From: Luteitalea sp963759795
GTDB lineage: Bacteria; Acidobacteriota; Vicinamibacteria; Vicinamibacterales; Vicinamibacteraceae
Assembly: GCA_963759795.1 (NCBI GenBank)
Contig: CAVXAR010000006.1
Span: 485,051-549,050, forward strand
Direction of reading: 5' to 3'
Length of the DNA stretch: 64,000 nt
Below the pieces are notes generated by a model. The model was not told the origin of the DNA. It saw only the letters and a program-made list of their open reading frames with translations, and made no database searches. Made by a program: the position numbers and the translations under genes. Shown here in pieces: positions 8,956 to 18,012 of the stretch (its first letter is position 1; every line of letters starts with the position of its first letter).

Positions 8956-9174
8956 ATGGACATCCATTTCATTTCCTCATTGACCCCAGACGACGAAGAT
9001 CGGCTCGCGCCGGCCCTGCTCGAAGCCATCAAGCCGATGCTCGAGTTGATGCCGATTGCGTACACCATTCGCATCCGGACGGCCAGCAACAGTGTCTATC
9101 AGCACACCCGCACCGAACTGGCCGAGGCCGAGTCGATGACTGCCGGTGAGCTGGATCTTCCCCTGACGAGTTGA
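8956..9174 (+). CDS. Small protein of unknown function
   Basis: A 72-residue open frame from ATG 8956 with no recognised domain. The first half is acidic then amphipathic (LTPDDEDRLAPALLEAIKPML), followed by a short beta-like stretch (AYTIRIRTA). Codon third positions are GC-rich, as in the neighbours, which supports coding. However, there is no clear ribosome binding site, and the predicted sigma-54 start point lies only about 10 bases before the ATG. It may therefore be leaderless, driven from elsewhere, or not a gene. Its end overlaps nothing and the next start is at 9213. Confidence 0.45.
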   Translation: MDIHFISSLTPDDEDRLAPALLEAIKPMLELMPIAYTIRIRTASNSVYQHTRTELAEAESMTAGELDLPLTS

Positions 9175-9212
9175 CGTCCGGTCATCGCGCGTCGACTATC
9201 ATAGGGCGACCC

Positions 9213-11052
9213 GTGCCAGCGACCGCCCGTATCGTGTGCTTCTCCCGTCAGATTGGGCTCGTGCTGGCCCTGCTCGGTGTCGTTCAGGCAACCCCGACAT
9301 TCGCAGAACGTCGCGACGTCCTGCTGGTCGTCAACAGTCAGGTGGCTGACGGCACGACCGTCGCGGACGCCTATCGCGCGGCCCGCGACGTGCCGGCCTC
9401 CCACGTCGTCACCATCGACGTGGCCCCGGGCGATGCGATCGCCCGCAGTGCCTACCTGTCGCGTATCGAGGGGCCGATTGCCGCGTGGCTTCATCGCGAA
9501 TCGGCCCACGACGCCATCGTCCACATCGTGCTGACGCGCGGGGTGCCCCTCAAGGTGGTGCCCGACGCCGGCACGCGGGCACCGCTGGTCAGCGTCGACT
9601 CTGCCCTGACGCTGCTGTACCGCAAGATGCTCGGGGGCATCGTCGGTCCAGGCGCCGTCCCCAGCCCGTACTTCACCGCCGCACCGACGGCCGGGGCCTG
9701 GCCGGCGTTCGACCGGACGGTGCACGACACGTATCTGGTGAGTCGCCTGGACGGCTTCACGGTGGCCGACGCCGTGGCGCTGGCGGGGCGCTGCTCGCCC
9801 GCAGCGCCCGCAGCGGCTCGCACCGTCGTCCTGGACAGCGTGCCGCCGGGAGCGACCCCGGAACATGGCTGGTTCACCCAGGCCGCCGACCGACTCCGGG
9901 CTCTGCAGACGCGCGAGGTCGTGGTCGAACTCGACCAGACCGTCCAGCGGGTCCGGGGGCGCGACGGCGTCGTCGGCTTCTATGGGTGGGGCGCCACCGA
10001 CGCCGCCCAACGGGAACGAGCGCTGCCGCTCACCCTCGCTCCCGGGGCCATCGGCGGCAGCCTGTCGGCAACCGACGCGCGAACGTTGAAGGAGCCGCCG
10101 GCGGGTTGGCTGCCCGGCGCCTGGCGACAGGCCGACCGCCTGTTCGAGGGCACATCCGACACGTTGGCCGGAGACATGGTGCGAGCCGGCTTCACCGGCT
10201 GGGGCGGCGCGGTGGCCGATCCACTCGTGGACGGCCTCGTGCGGCCGCATATCCTCTTCCCGGCGTACCTGTCGGGGCGGTCACTGGCCGAAGCGTATGC
10301 GCTGGCCACACGCCAGATCGGGTGGCGGTCGATCGTGTTCGGCGACCCCTTGTGCCGGCCGTTCGGCCCTGAGCCGGCGTCACCGTCCTACACCCGCGAC
10401 GAGACGTCGGGTCTGACGCGCCCGTTCCTGGATCGCACGCTGGCCATGGCGGCACGGGTCGCGCCCCGGGCTTCGCCGGCGTCGCTGGCGGTGCAGGTGG
10501 CAGCACGGGCCCGGCTGCAACGCGGCGATCGGGAAGGCGGCATGGCTTTGCTGAGCGACTACGTTGCCGCCCACCCTGCCGACGTTGCCGGCGTTGCAGG
10601 CATTGGCGCTGCTGGTGGACTCGACGAAGGAGCGCGACCAGGCGATCAAGATCTACCGGTCACTGCTGGCAGCCCGTCCAGGAGACCTCGTCGCCTCCAA
10701 CAACCTGGCCTACGCACTGGCTGGCGATCCAGCCCATCACGCCGAGGCGCTCGAACTGGCCCGCCGTGCGTACGAGCAGACCCGCGGCGAGCCGACCGTG
10801 GCCGACACGTACGGCTGGGTGCTCTACCAGACGGGCGACATCATCCAGGCCACACGCGTGCTGGAGGAAGCGGTCCGTCGCGGCCCGGCAATGGCCGAGC
10901 CTCGCCTGCACCTCGCCCTGGCGCTGCTCAAGGGCGGGCGGACGACCGAGGCCGGCGCAGCGTGGAAGGAAGCCCAGCGCCTTGACCCGCAGCTTGCCGG
11001 GCACGCCGAAGCCGCGCCCCTGAAAGCGGCCTTCGTGACGGCCAAGCCCTGA
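9213..11052 (+). CDS. TIGR03790-like secreted protein with C-terminal TPR region (one frameshift)
   Basis: A secreted protein of about 610 residues. From GTG 9213 a signal peptide (hydrophobic run ending TPTFAERR) leads into the TIGR03790 family pattern: DVLLVVNSQVADGTTVADAYRAARDVP, IVHIVLTRGVPLKV, then GFYGWGATD, ADPLVDGLVRPHILFPAYLSGRSLAEAY and SIVFGDPLCRPF. The biochemical role of this family is not known to me. Near 10,590 the frame changes. The following frame carries TPR-like repeats (LVASNNLAYALAG, TVADTYGWVLYQTGD, MAEPRLHLALALLKGG) to 11,052. The repeats continue without a start site, so I read one protein with a frame error. The TPR region resembles PrsT downstream, suggesting shared partners. 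Confidence 0.72.
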
Positions 11053-11060
11053 CAGGGCTG

Positions 11061-11726
11061 GTGCAGCGCGGCCCACGAGCACCGGGGCCTCGACGTCGGA
11101 TGGGTTGGGCCCGCCGCGTGTCCATGCTGGTGGTGGTCGTGGTGGCCGTGCTCATCGCCATCCTGCCGGCAGGTCCCTGGCTCATCAGGGAACGCCCGCT
11201 CGAGCAGCCAGAGGCCATCCTCGTGCTCGGCAGCCACGAGTCCGAGCGGTTGCCGCACGCGGCCCGGCTGGCGGGCCGGTATCCGGACGCCGAGGTCCTG
11301 CTGACCCAGCCAGTCACGCCCACCCCGCACAACTGTCAGGATTGCGCCAATCGGGGCCTGACGCTCGCGCGCGCAGGTGTGGCCGGCAGTCGCATCCGGC
11401 TGCTCGAACCGCGGGTGCGGACGACCTTCGATGAGATGCGGGCCGCCGGGCAGTGGATGGCAGGGACAGGGCGCCGACGCCTGCTCGTGGTCACGTCCCC
11501 GTACCACACCCGCCGCGTCCTGATGCTGGCGGCAGCCGTCGTCCCCGACGCGCCGATCGGTGTGTCGGCCTGCCCGGTCCCCGGCGGCCTGGCGTGGCCC
11601 TGGTGGAGCCAGCGGTACGACCGCCGATATGTGACGTATGAGGTGGCCGCCCTGGTGAACAACGCCTGGCGCCACGGCATTTCCCCCCGGCTCTGGCTGG
11701 TGGAGTCGCCAGTGCCCCGCGTATAG
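11061..11726 (+). CDS. YdcF/ElyC-like DUF218 membrane protein
   Basis: 221 residues from GTG 11061, eight bases after the previous gene. One N-terminal transmembrane helix (about residues 20-40, MLVVVVVAVLIAILPAG) is followed by the DUF218 fold: PEAILVLGSHESERLPHAA, a central DEMRAAGQWM helix, RRLLVVTSPYHTRRV and a C-terminal helix. Two cysteines in HNCQDCANRG are unusual. Family members (SanA, ElyC, YdcF) act in envelope or polysaccharide lipid-carrier functions, and DUF218 proteins occur in several exopolysaccharide loci. The exact reaction is unknown. Confidence 0.78.
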   Translation: MQRGPRAPGPRRRMGWARRVSMLVVVVVAVLIAILPAGPWLIRERPLEQPEAILVLGSHESERLPHAARLAGRYPDAEVLLTQPVTPTPHNCQDCANRGLTLARAGVAGSRIRLLEPRVRTTFDEMRAAGQWMAGTGRRRLLVVTSPYHTRRVLMLAAAVVPDAPIGVSACPVPGGLAWPWWSQRYDRRYVTYEVAALVNNAWRHGISPRLWLVESPVPRV

Positions 11727-11758
11727 TGGGATGTCACGAGATCCAAGGAGTACGTTTG

Positions 11759-14038
11759 GTGCAGAAGCAGAAAAGCAGTTGGGTCCTGGTCGGCTGCCTG
11801 GCGCTGAGCTTCGCCGTGGCCCTTGGCTGCAAGGGCAACCCGGAGCAGCAACGCCGCGAGTACCTCGAGAGCGGCAACGCGCTGCTGGCGGAGAACAAGC
11901 CCGCCGACGCCATCGTGCAGTACCGCAATGCCATCAAGGCCGATCCGCGCTTCGGCGAGGCGCACCTGCAGCTGGCCGAGGCCTATGCCCGAGCCGGGGA
12001 CGTCCGGCGATCGGCCCAGCAGTACATCCGCGCTGCCGACCTGATGCCTGAAAGCGCCGAGGCGCAGCTCAAGGCAGGCACGATTCTGCTCCTGGGCAAC
12101 CGCTTCGACGATGCACGCAGTCGCGCAGAGAAGGCGCTGGCCGTCAATCCCAAGAACATCGACGCGCAGATGCTCCTCGGCAACGCGATTGCCGGCACCA
12201 AGGACATCGAGGGCGCCTTGAAGGAGTTCGAGGAAGCCGTCGAGATTGCCCCCTCCGACAGTCGCGGCTACACCGCCCTCGGGGCGGTCCAGCTCGCCAA
12301 GGGGCAGGCCAGTGAGGCCGAGCGGTATTTCCGGCGCGCCATCGAGGTGCAGCCACAGGCAGTTCCGGCACGTCTGGCCCTGGCCAACTTCCTGTGGTCG
12401 AGCAACCGTCGTCCCGAGGCCGAGGCGGCATTTGCCGACGCGCTGAAGATCGAGCCTGCCAACAAACTGGCCAATCGCGCACTGGCGACCTTCCATAGCG
12501 CGGGCGAGAACCCGGCCGCTGCCGAACCTTACCTGAAGGCCCTCGCCGCTGACCCCGCCGACGGCGCCGCTCGACTGGCGCTCGGCGATTACTACCTGCG
12601 GCTCGGCAAGACCGCCGAGGCCCGGCAGGTCTTCAAGAAGGTCGCCGAGGAGAGTGGTGGCTTTGCCGCGGGCCGGATTCGCCTGGCGGCGCTGGCCTAC
12701 GGTGAGAAGAACCAGACCGAGGCGTACCGCCTGCTCGACGAAGTGCTGGCCAAGGAGTCCAAGAACGTGTCGGCGTTGCTGGCACGTGCGCGCATGCAGC
12801 GCATGGACGGCAAGCCCCGCGAGGCCCTCGCCTCGGCGCAGGCGGCCGTCGCGGTGGCGCCCGAGTCGTCGCCTGCGCTGTACGAGCGTGCCCTCAATGA
12901 ACTCGATCTGAGTCAGCTCGACGAAAGCATCAAGTCCTTTCGCGAAGTGGTCAGACTGAGTCCGCGCGCCGCGTCGGCGCACATGCAGCTGGCCAACGCG
13001 TTGCTGCGCCGCCGCGACGCGGCCGGCGCGCTGCGTGCCGCGGAGGACGGCCTGCGCAACGCCCCGAACAACCCGGCGGCGCGGTTGCTGGTCGCACGTG
13101 CCCAGATGGCGAGCGGCGACACCACGGCCGCCGCCGCAACCATGGCGCCCCTGCAGCAGCAGTACCCGGAGGCCGGTGTCGTGTGGAGCCAGCTCGGGTC
13201 CCTGCGCATGATGCAGAAGGATGCCACGGGGGCACGGTCCGCATTCGAACGCGCGCTGGCCCTGCAGCCCGGGCAGCCCGACGCCCAGCGTGGCCTGGCC
13301 ATGCTCGACGTCTCCGAGAACAAGGCAGCGTCGGCCCAGGAGCGCATCGAGGCGCAGCTGAAGAAGACGCCCGACGATCGCCAGCATCTGTCCACGGCCG
13401 CACGCGTGTACATGGCGCAGCGCGATTTTGCCAGGGCCGAAACGACGCTGCGCAAGGTCCTCGCCGCCGACAGCACCAACCTCGAGACCTACGGCATGCT
13501 CGGCCAGCTCTACCTGATGCAGGACAAGACCGACGCGGCGCTGAAGGAATTCGACACGCTCAGCAAGCAGCAGCCCAACGCCGTCGGCCCCCATACCGTG
13601 GTCGCCATGCTGCTGCAATCGAAGGGTCGGTTGCAGGAGGCGCAGCAGCGCTATGAGCGGGTCATCCAGATCGACCGGCAGGCCCCCGTTGCCGCCAACA
13701 ACCTGGCGTGGCTGTATGCCGAAGGCGCCGGCAACCTCGATGTCGCCCTCCAGCTGGCGCAGACCGCTCGATTGCGTCTGCCCAATGCGCCGGCGGTGGC
13801 CGACACGCTCGGCTGGGTGTACTTCAAGAAGCAGCAATACGACCTGGCGATTCGCGAGTTGAGCGAAGCCGCGGCCGGCGACCCCGACAACCCCGAGTAT
13901 CAGTACCATCTCGGAGCGGCCTACGCAGCCAAGGGCGACATCGCCAAGGCGCGCGTGGCCCTGGAAAAGGCGGTCGCGCGCCCGTTCGGGTCGCTCGCAG
14001 AGGCACAGAAGGCGCTCGCCGCGTTGCCCAAGGCCTGA
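11759..14038 (+). CDS. prsT: PEP-CTERM system TPR-repeat lipoprotein PrsT
   Basis: A lipoprotein of about 759 residues made almost entirely of tetratricopeptide repeats. AAGGAG at 11745-11750 sits before the adjacent TTG 11756 and GTG 11759, and either could start it. The N-terminus has a signal sequence with lipobox FAVALGC, so the mature protein should be lipid-anchored at a cysteine near residue 24. Repeats follow throughout (ENKPADAIVQYRNAIKADP, GNRFDDARSRAEKALAVNP, and many more) with conserved A/G/Y spacing and a final YQYHLGAAYAAKGD unit. PrsT proteins are markers of exosortase/PEP-CTERM systems and are thought to be a scaffold for export. It sits directly before the exosortase with a three-base gap. 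Confidence 0.9.
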   Translation: MQKQKSSWVLVGCLALSFAVALGCKGNPEQQRREYLESGNALLAENKPADAIVQYRNAIKADPRFGEAHLQLAEAYARAGDVRRSAQQYIRAADLMPESAEAQLKAGTILLLGNRFDDARSRAEKALAVNPKNIDAQMLLGNAIAGTKDIEGALKEFEEAVEIAPSDSRGYTALGAVQLAKGQASEAERYFRRAIEVQPQAVPARLALANFLWSSNRRPEAEAAFADALKIEPANKLANRALATFHSAGENPAAAEPYLKALAADPADGAARLALGDYYLRLGKTAEARQVFKKVAEESGGFAAGRIRLAALAYGEKNQTEAYRLLDEVLAKESKNVSALLARARMQRMDGKPREALASAQAAVAVAPESSPALYERALNELDLSQLDESIKSFREVVRLSPRAASAHMQLANALLRRRDAAGALRAAEDGLRNAPNNPAARLLVARAQMASGDTTAAAATMAPLQQQYPEAGVVWSQLGSLRMMQKDATGARSAFERALALQPGQPDAQRGLAMLDVSENKAASAQERIEAQLKKTPDDRQHLSTAARVYMAQRDFARAETTLRKVLAADSTNLETYGMLGQLYLMQDKTDAALKEFDTLSKQQPNAVGPHTVVAMLLQSKGRLQEAQQRYERVIQIDRQAPVAANNLAWLYAEGAGNLDVALQLAQTARLRLPNAPAVADTLGWVYFKKQQYDLAIRELSEAAAGDPDNPEYQYHLGAAYAAKGDIAKARVALEKAVARPFGSLAEAQKALAALPKA

Positions 14039-14041
14039 CGC

Positions 14042-14926
14042 ATGGCATCACCCTCACTCAGCCTGCCCTTGACCGCGCCGGCCCGCACCGACCTGCGGGT
14101 GTGGCTGGTGCTCCTGGCCATCGTGGCGATCTACGCCCCGACGATGGCCTGGCTTTGGGACCGCTGGACGATGAGCGTCTGGCACAACGCGCACGGCCTG
14201 CTGATCCCGTTCGTGGTGGCGTACTTCGTGCGCGACGAACTGCAGCGATACGAAGGGCCCGAGGAGGCCGGCAGCGTGTGGGGCTTTGCCTGGCTCGTCC
14301 CGGCGCTTGCCATGCACGTCATCGACGGGGCCATGCACACCCAGCTCCTGTCGGCGGCCTCGATTGTCGTCGCGATGCCGGGGCTGTCGCTGCTCTTTCT
14401 CGGTTCGTCGCGGACCCGACGCATCTTGTTCCCGCTGCTGTTTCTCGCCTTCATGTTGCCGATTCCACTCGGCGTCACCGAGCGCCTGCATCTGGCCCTG
14501 CGCCATCTCACGGCGTTCGGCGTCGAGCACGTGGTGTCGGCGCTGGGCGTGCCGTTGTTTCGCGACAACCTGACCATCGAGAGCGGCGGGACGCGGCTGT
14601 TCGTGGCCGATGCGTGCAGCGGCTTCTCGACGCTGTATGCCTCGATGACGGTGGCCTGCCTGACCGCGTACTTCTGTCCGGTCCCGTGGCGCCGCGCGGC
14701 GGTGTTGCTGCTTGCCGCGCCGATTGCCATCGGCGCCAACATCCTGCGTGTGTCACTGCTGGTGCTGCTCGTGCGCGCCTACGGCAGCCCGGTGCTCGAA
14801 ACGTGGATGCACGAAGGCTCGGGGATTCTCACCTTCGTTCTTGCGCTGCCGATCATTTTCTGGCTCGGCTCGCCACCGCCCGAGCGGAAGACAGGGCCTG
14901 TCCAGGACCCCGCGAGCGCCTCATGA
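14042..14926 (+). CDS. xrt: Exosortase
   Basis: Polytopic membrane cysteine protease/transpeptidase that processes PEP-CTERM proteins. 294 residues, ATG at 14042. Six to eight hydrophobic segments are visible. The three catalytic regions are all present: ADACSGFSTLYAS (cysteine), GANILRVSLLVLLV (arginine) and ETWMHEGSGILTFVLAL (histidine). The N-terminal WLWDRW and YFVRDEL segments also fit. There is no fused EpsI domain, but the next gene starts inside its stop (ATGA) and supplies one. The subtype cannot be fixed by eye, although the neighbours (deacetylase, amidotransferase, PrsT, ligase) point to the exosortase A group. A substrate is encoded at 6,480. Confidence 0.93.
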   Translation: MASPSLSLPLTAPARTDLRVWLVLLAIVAIYAPTMAWLWDRWTMSVWHNAHGLLIPFVVAYFVRDELQRYEGPEEAGSVWGFAWLVPALAMHVIDGAMHTQLLSAASIVVAMPGLSLLFLGSSRTRRILFPLLFLAFMLPIPLGVTERLHLALRHLTAFGVEHVVSALGVPLFRDNLTIESGGTRLFVADACSGFSTLYASMTVACLTAYFCPVPWRRAAVLLLAAPIAIGANILRVSLLVLLVRAYGSPVLETWMHEGSGILTFVLALPIIFWLGSPPPERKTGPVQDPASAS

Positions 14927-15561
14927 GCAGCCTGTCGGCACGCTACGCCACACCGACGCTGATCGTGCTGCTGGTGGCGCTCATCCCGACGGTGGTCAAC
15001 TCCTACGTCGGCCGCAAGGTGGTGGAGACGCCGCCCATCAGTGAGGCATTGCCCCAGGTGCTCGAGGGACGCACCTCGACGCCGACCGCCCGCAAGGCCA
15101 GCTCGATCAGGAAAGAGTTCGCCAGCGAGGATTGGGTCGAGCGTGCGTACGATCGGCCCGGTCAGGACCCGATCACGGTGCTGGTCGTGCGTTCCTATGA
15201 CATGAAGCGGCTCTATCACCATCCCGAGCTGGCCATCACCGAGCGGGAGTACGAGCGCGACCGTCTCGTCGAGGTGCCGTCAGCCGCTGGTCCGGTGCAG
15301 GTGCATGTGCTCGAGGGGACACCCACGGGCCTGGCGGCGTATGCGCTGGTCTACCGCGGTGAGACGGTGGGCAACCCGTACACCTTCCAGCTCACGGTGG
15401 CGCCGGAGCTGCTCTTCACGGGGCAGCGCCCGCTGACCCTGGTATTTGCCGAGGATCCGTCCGCCCGCGACGGCGACGATGTGGCCAACGCCCCCGCCGT
15501 GCGTGATGTGGTGGCTGCGGTGGCCGCGCTCACGGCGGCGTCCGCGCTGACGAGCCGGTAA
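14923..15561 (+). CDS. Exosortase-associated EpsI/DUF3485-like protein
   Basis: 212 residues from ATG 14923, overlapping the exosortase stop by four bases. An N-terminal membrane anchor (TPTLIVLLVALIPTVVNSYV) precedes a mainly beta extracytoplasmic domain with VLVVRSYDMKRLYHHPELAI and a later ALVYRGETVGNPYTFQL stretch. EpsI-like proteins are separate from or fused to exosortases and contain an HPE-type motif, which I see as HHPELA. The match is weaker than for the exosortase, and the assignment leans on position. Its last 210 bases overlap the opposite-strand beta-helix gene, which is unusual. Confidence 0.55.
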   Translation: MSSLSARYATPTLIVLLVALIPTVVNSYVGRKVVETPPISEALPQVLEGRTSTPTARKASSIRKEFASEDWVERAYDRPGQDPITVLVVRSYDMKRLYHHPELAITEREYERDRLVEVPSAAGPVQVHVLEGTPTGLAAYALVYRGETVGNPYTFQLTVAPELLFTGQRPLTLVFAEDPSARDGDDVANAPAVRDVVAAVAALTAASALTSR

Positions 15562-16793
15562 TCGTCGGCCGCGGCGTCCACGAACGCCTGCGGTCCCACC
15601 GCGCGTCCCCACGCAGCATCGACCCCGTCGGGCAGCTGCGTTCCCAGCACGACCAGGCGGCGCACGTCCAGCCTCGTCCCCAGCGCGTCCACGCGGCGCA
15701 GGGCCTCGCCGACCTCGCGCCCCAGCGTCACGTCGCGCAGGCTGAGCGACGCCAGGTCGTCCTCCACTCGGAGTGCGGTGGTCACATGGTGGAGCACGGC
15801 GTGCTCGATCGAGGTGGTCGCACCAGCGTCGGCGCGGCCCCGGAGTCGGAAGCCGATCTGCGAGTGATGGACCGAGACCCGTTCGAAGACGGCATCGACC
15901 CGCTCCTTGATGTTGAACGCGGCCATGTTGGTGACCATCCCGTCACGGAACCCCCAGGCCTCGACATCCTCGAGGCGCAGTGAGGCGCGGCGTCCGCCGC
16001 GAGGCGTCTTGGTGTCGATGCCGTTTTCGCCTGGCACCACCCCGGCGGGGAAGCCGTTGATCGCGGTGGCCAGGGGGGCCAGCCACAGCTTCACGCGCTG
16101 AAGGCGCACGTCGGTCCAGCCCGGCGCAGCCCGCGAGGGGTCCAGCTGCAGGGCGTCGCCCGAGAACGTGTGGATTTCGCTGTCGCGGACCGTCAATCGC
16201 TCGACCGGGCCCGCCACAAGACCATGGGCGTCCTTGCGCCCGCCCCGCGCGTCCAGGCAGTGATGGATGAGCACCCGCTCCAGGAGGACGTCGGCGGGTC
16301 CGTCCAGATCGATGCAATCGCGACCCGAGCGGCGCACCACCAGGTTGCGCAGCACCAGGCCGCTGGCCGCGCTGGTCACCCGGACGGCGTCGTCGGGCCC
16401 ATAGCGCCCGTCCAGCACCAGTCCGTCGAGGGTCACGTGCGGGTGCGCCAGCGTCAGCACCCGTCCCGTCGCCTCGAAGACGGGGCGCATGTCGGGCCGC
16501 GAGGCTCGGATCGCAAGGGCGGACGCGGCCGTCCCGCCGCGGACGGTGGCAATGGCTTCGGCGTAGGTGCCCGGCCCCACAAGCACGGTGTCGCCCGGGC
16601 CAGCCACGGCCAGCGCGTCAGCGACCCGACCAAAGGGGCTGGCGCTGGAGCCGTCGCCCCGCGAACCTGCGCGGACGTGCCACTCACGGCGCTGCGGCGA
16701 CTGGGCCGTATCAGGACCTGTGGTCCCGCTCGCGAACAAGGCCATGGCCCCGGCAATGCCAACCAGGCCGGCTACCCATGTCCTGTGCCGCAT
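15351..16793 (-). CDS. Secreted right-handed parallel beta-helix protein
   Basis: A secreted protein of about 480 residues. ATG 16793 opens a signal peptide (HRTWVAGLVGIAGAMALFASG). A DUF1565-like opening follows (WHVRAGSRGDGSSASPFGRVADALAVAGPGDTVLVGPGTYAE) and then beta-helix rungs (HVTLDGLVLDGRYGPDDAVRV, LVLRNLVVRRSGRDCIDLDG, LLERVLIHHC, LRLEDVEAWGF, VFERVSVHHSQIGFRLRG). Such folds bind or cleave acidic polysaccharides. Catalysis is not provable here. The frame runs 210 bases into the opposite epsI-like gene. After DDYRLVSADAAVS the sequence turns low-complexity, and another frame stops near 15,520, so the true C-terminus may be shorter. Confidence 0.8.
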   Translation of the reverse strand: MRHRTWVAGLVGIAGAMALFASGTTGPDTAQSPQRREWHVRAGSRGDGSSASPFGRVADALAVAGPGDTVLVGPGTYAEAIATVRGGTAASALAIRASRPDMRPVFEATGRVLTLAHPHVTLDGLVLDGRYGPDDAVRVTSAASGLVLRNLVVRRSGRDCIDLDGPADVLLERVLIHHCLDARGGRKDAHGLVAGPVERLTVRDSEIHTFSGDALQLDPSRAAPGWTDVRLQRVKLWLAPLATAINGFPAGVVPGENGIDTKTPRGGRRASLRLEDVEAWGFRDGMVTNMAAFNIKERVDAVFERVSVHHSQIGFRLRGRADAGATTSIEHAVLHHVTTALRVEDDLASLSLRDVTLGREVGEALRRVDALGTRLDVRRLVVLGTQLPDGVDAAWGRAVGPQAFVDAAADDYRLVSADAAVSAATAATTSRTAGALATSSPSRADGSSANTRVSGRCPVKSSSGATVSWKVYGLPTVSPR

Positions 16794-16893
16794 CGAGACA
16801 TCGTAGCGTGAGCGCCGCTCGAGCCGATTAGAATGAAGGAGGCGCGGACCTCCGCTTACACTTGCTGTGCCCGCATTCGGCACGCCTCCTCTC

Positions 16894-18012
16894 ATGGCCT
16901 TTGGATTTCCCACATTCAGGCAGCCCCCTCTCGTCACGTACGGTACGGGTTCACTCAAGTCCCTCGGTGCCAGCGAGGGGTGGGCGAACACCGTCCTGTG
17001 CACGTCCGCTGCGCCTGCCGTCGAGGCCTATCTGCGCCAGGCCTGGAGCAAGTCGGGGCCCGACGTCAGTACCCTGCGACGGCTGGTGAAGCCGGTAGGG
17101 GAGCCCACCCATGAGATGGTGGTGGCCGCCGCTGCCGAGCTTCGGACCGCAGCACCGACTCGGCTGGTCGCCATCGGCGGCGGCGCGGTGCTGGACTGGG
17201 CAAGGCTCGCATGGCTGACGTCGGTGGGGGCACTGGACGACGAGGGGAGGGTGCACGACCGATGGCAGGCGCAACGGCGTGCTCTCGACCTGGTGCTGGT
17301 GCCGACGACCTGTGGTTCCGGCGCTGAAGCGGCCGCGGTGGCGGTGCTGAGCATCGACGGCCGGAAGGTGCCAGTCGTCTCACCGGCGCTGCTGGCCGAT
17401 CAGGTGATTCTCGACAGTCGCTTCCTGTCCTCCGTCTCCGACTCGACGATGGCCTCGTCGGTGGCCGATGCGCTCTCGCACGCGATCGAAGCGTGGATGT
17501 CGATCGTACCGGGGCGATTGCCGCGCGAGTCGGCGGTTTCGAGCCTGCGTCTCCTGCTCGGCGATGGCCCAGCCTACGACAGGGCGGCACGGCTCATGGA
17601 CGCCGGCTTTCTGGGCGGTGTGGCTGCCGCCCACTGCTCGGTGGGCGTCGTCCACGCCTACGCGCACTCGATGGCCCGTTTCGGACTGGGCCACGGCCAC
17701 GGGAATGCCCTGGCATTGCAGCCGGGATTGCGGCGCCTGTTGGCGCTGCCGGCGGCGGCGGGGCTCCTGGATCAACTGGGCTTGAGTGCCACGGGATTGA
17801 TCGAGCGCGTCGAGGCGATGACGGCCGCGGCGCAGGCCCATCCCGATTCGGCCATCGCGCTGGCCGTGCTGGACGCGCCGGAAGATCGGAGCGCGTTGCT
17901 GGAGGCCATGGCCGCGGAGCCCTGCCTGCGTACGTGCCCACTGCCGGCGGCGACGCTCGATCTGGATGCCTTCCTCGACGACGTGCGGGACGGTGTGGCG
18001 CAGCGGTGTTGA
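16894..18012 (+). CDS. Iron-containing alcohol dehydrogenase family protein
   Basis: Oxidoreductase of the type III (iron) alcohol dehydrogenase family, about 372 residues. I take ATG 16894 (MAFGFPTFRQPPLVTYGTGSL), with GTG 16867 as an alternative. Family features: RLVAIGGGAVLDWARLA (nucleotide binding), LVPTTCGSGAEAAAVAVL, then the metal-ligand region VADALSHAIEAWMS and HAYAHSMARFGLGHGHGNAL, which supply the usual Asp and His ligands. The next gene (acyl ligase) overlaps its stop. In this cassette it could reduce the aldehyde made by LuxC/LuxE to an alcohol, or act on a small aldehyde. That role is inferred. Confidence 0.85.
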   Translation: MAFGFPTFRQPPLVTYGTGSLKSLGASEGWANTVLCTSAAPAVEAYLRQAWSKSGPDVSTLRRLVKPVGEPTHEMVVAAAAELRTAAPTRLVAIGGGAVLDWARLAWLTSVGALDDEGRVHDRWQAQRRALDLVLVPTTCGSGAEAAAVAVLSIDGRKVPVVSPALLADQVILDSRFLSSVSDSTMASSVADALSHAIEAWMSIVPGRLPRESAVSSLRLLLGDGPAYDRAARLMDAGFLGGVAAAHCSVGVVHAYAHSMARFGLGHGHGNALALQPGLRRLLALPAAAGLLDQLGLSATGLIERVEAMTAAAQAHPDSAIALAVLDAPEDRSALLEAMAAEPCLRTCPLPAATLDLDAFLDDVRDGVAQRC

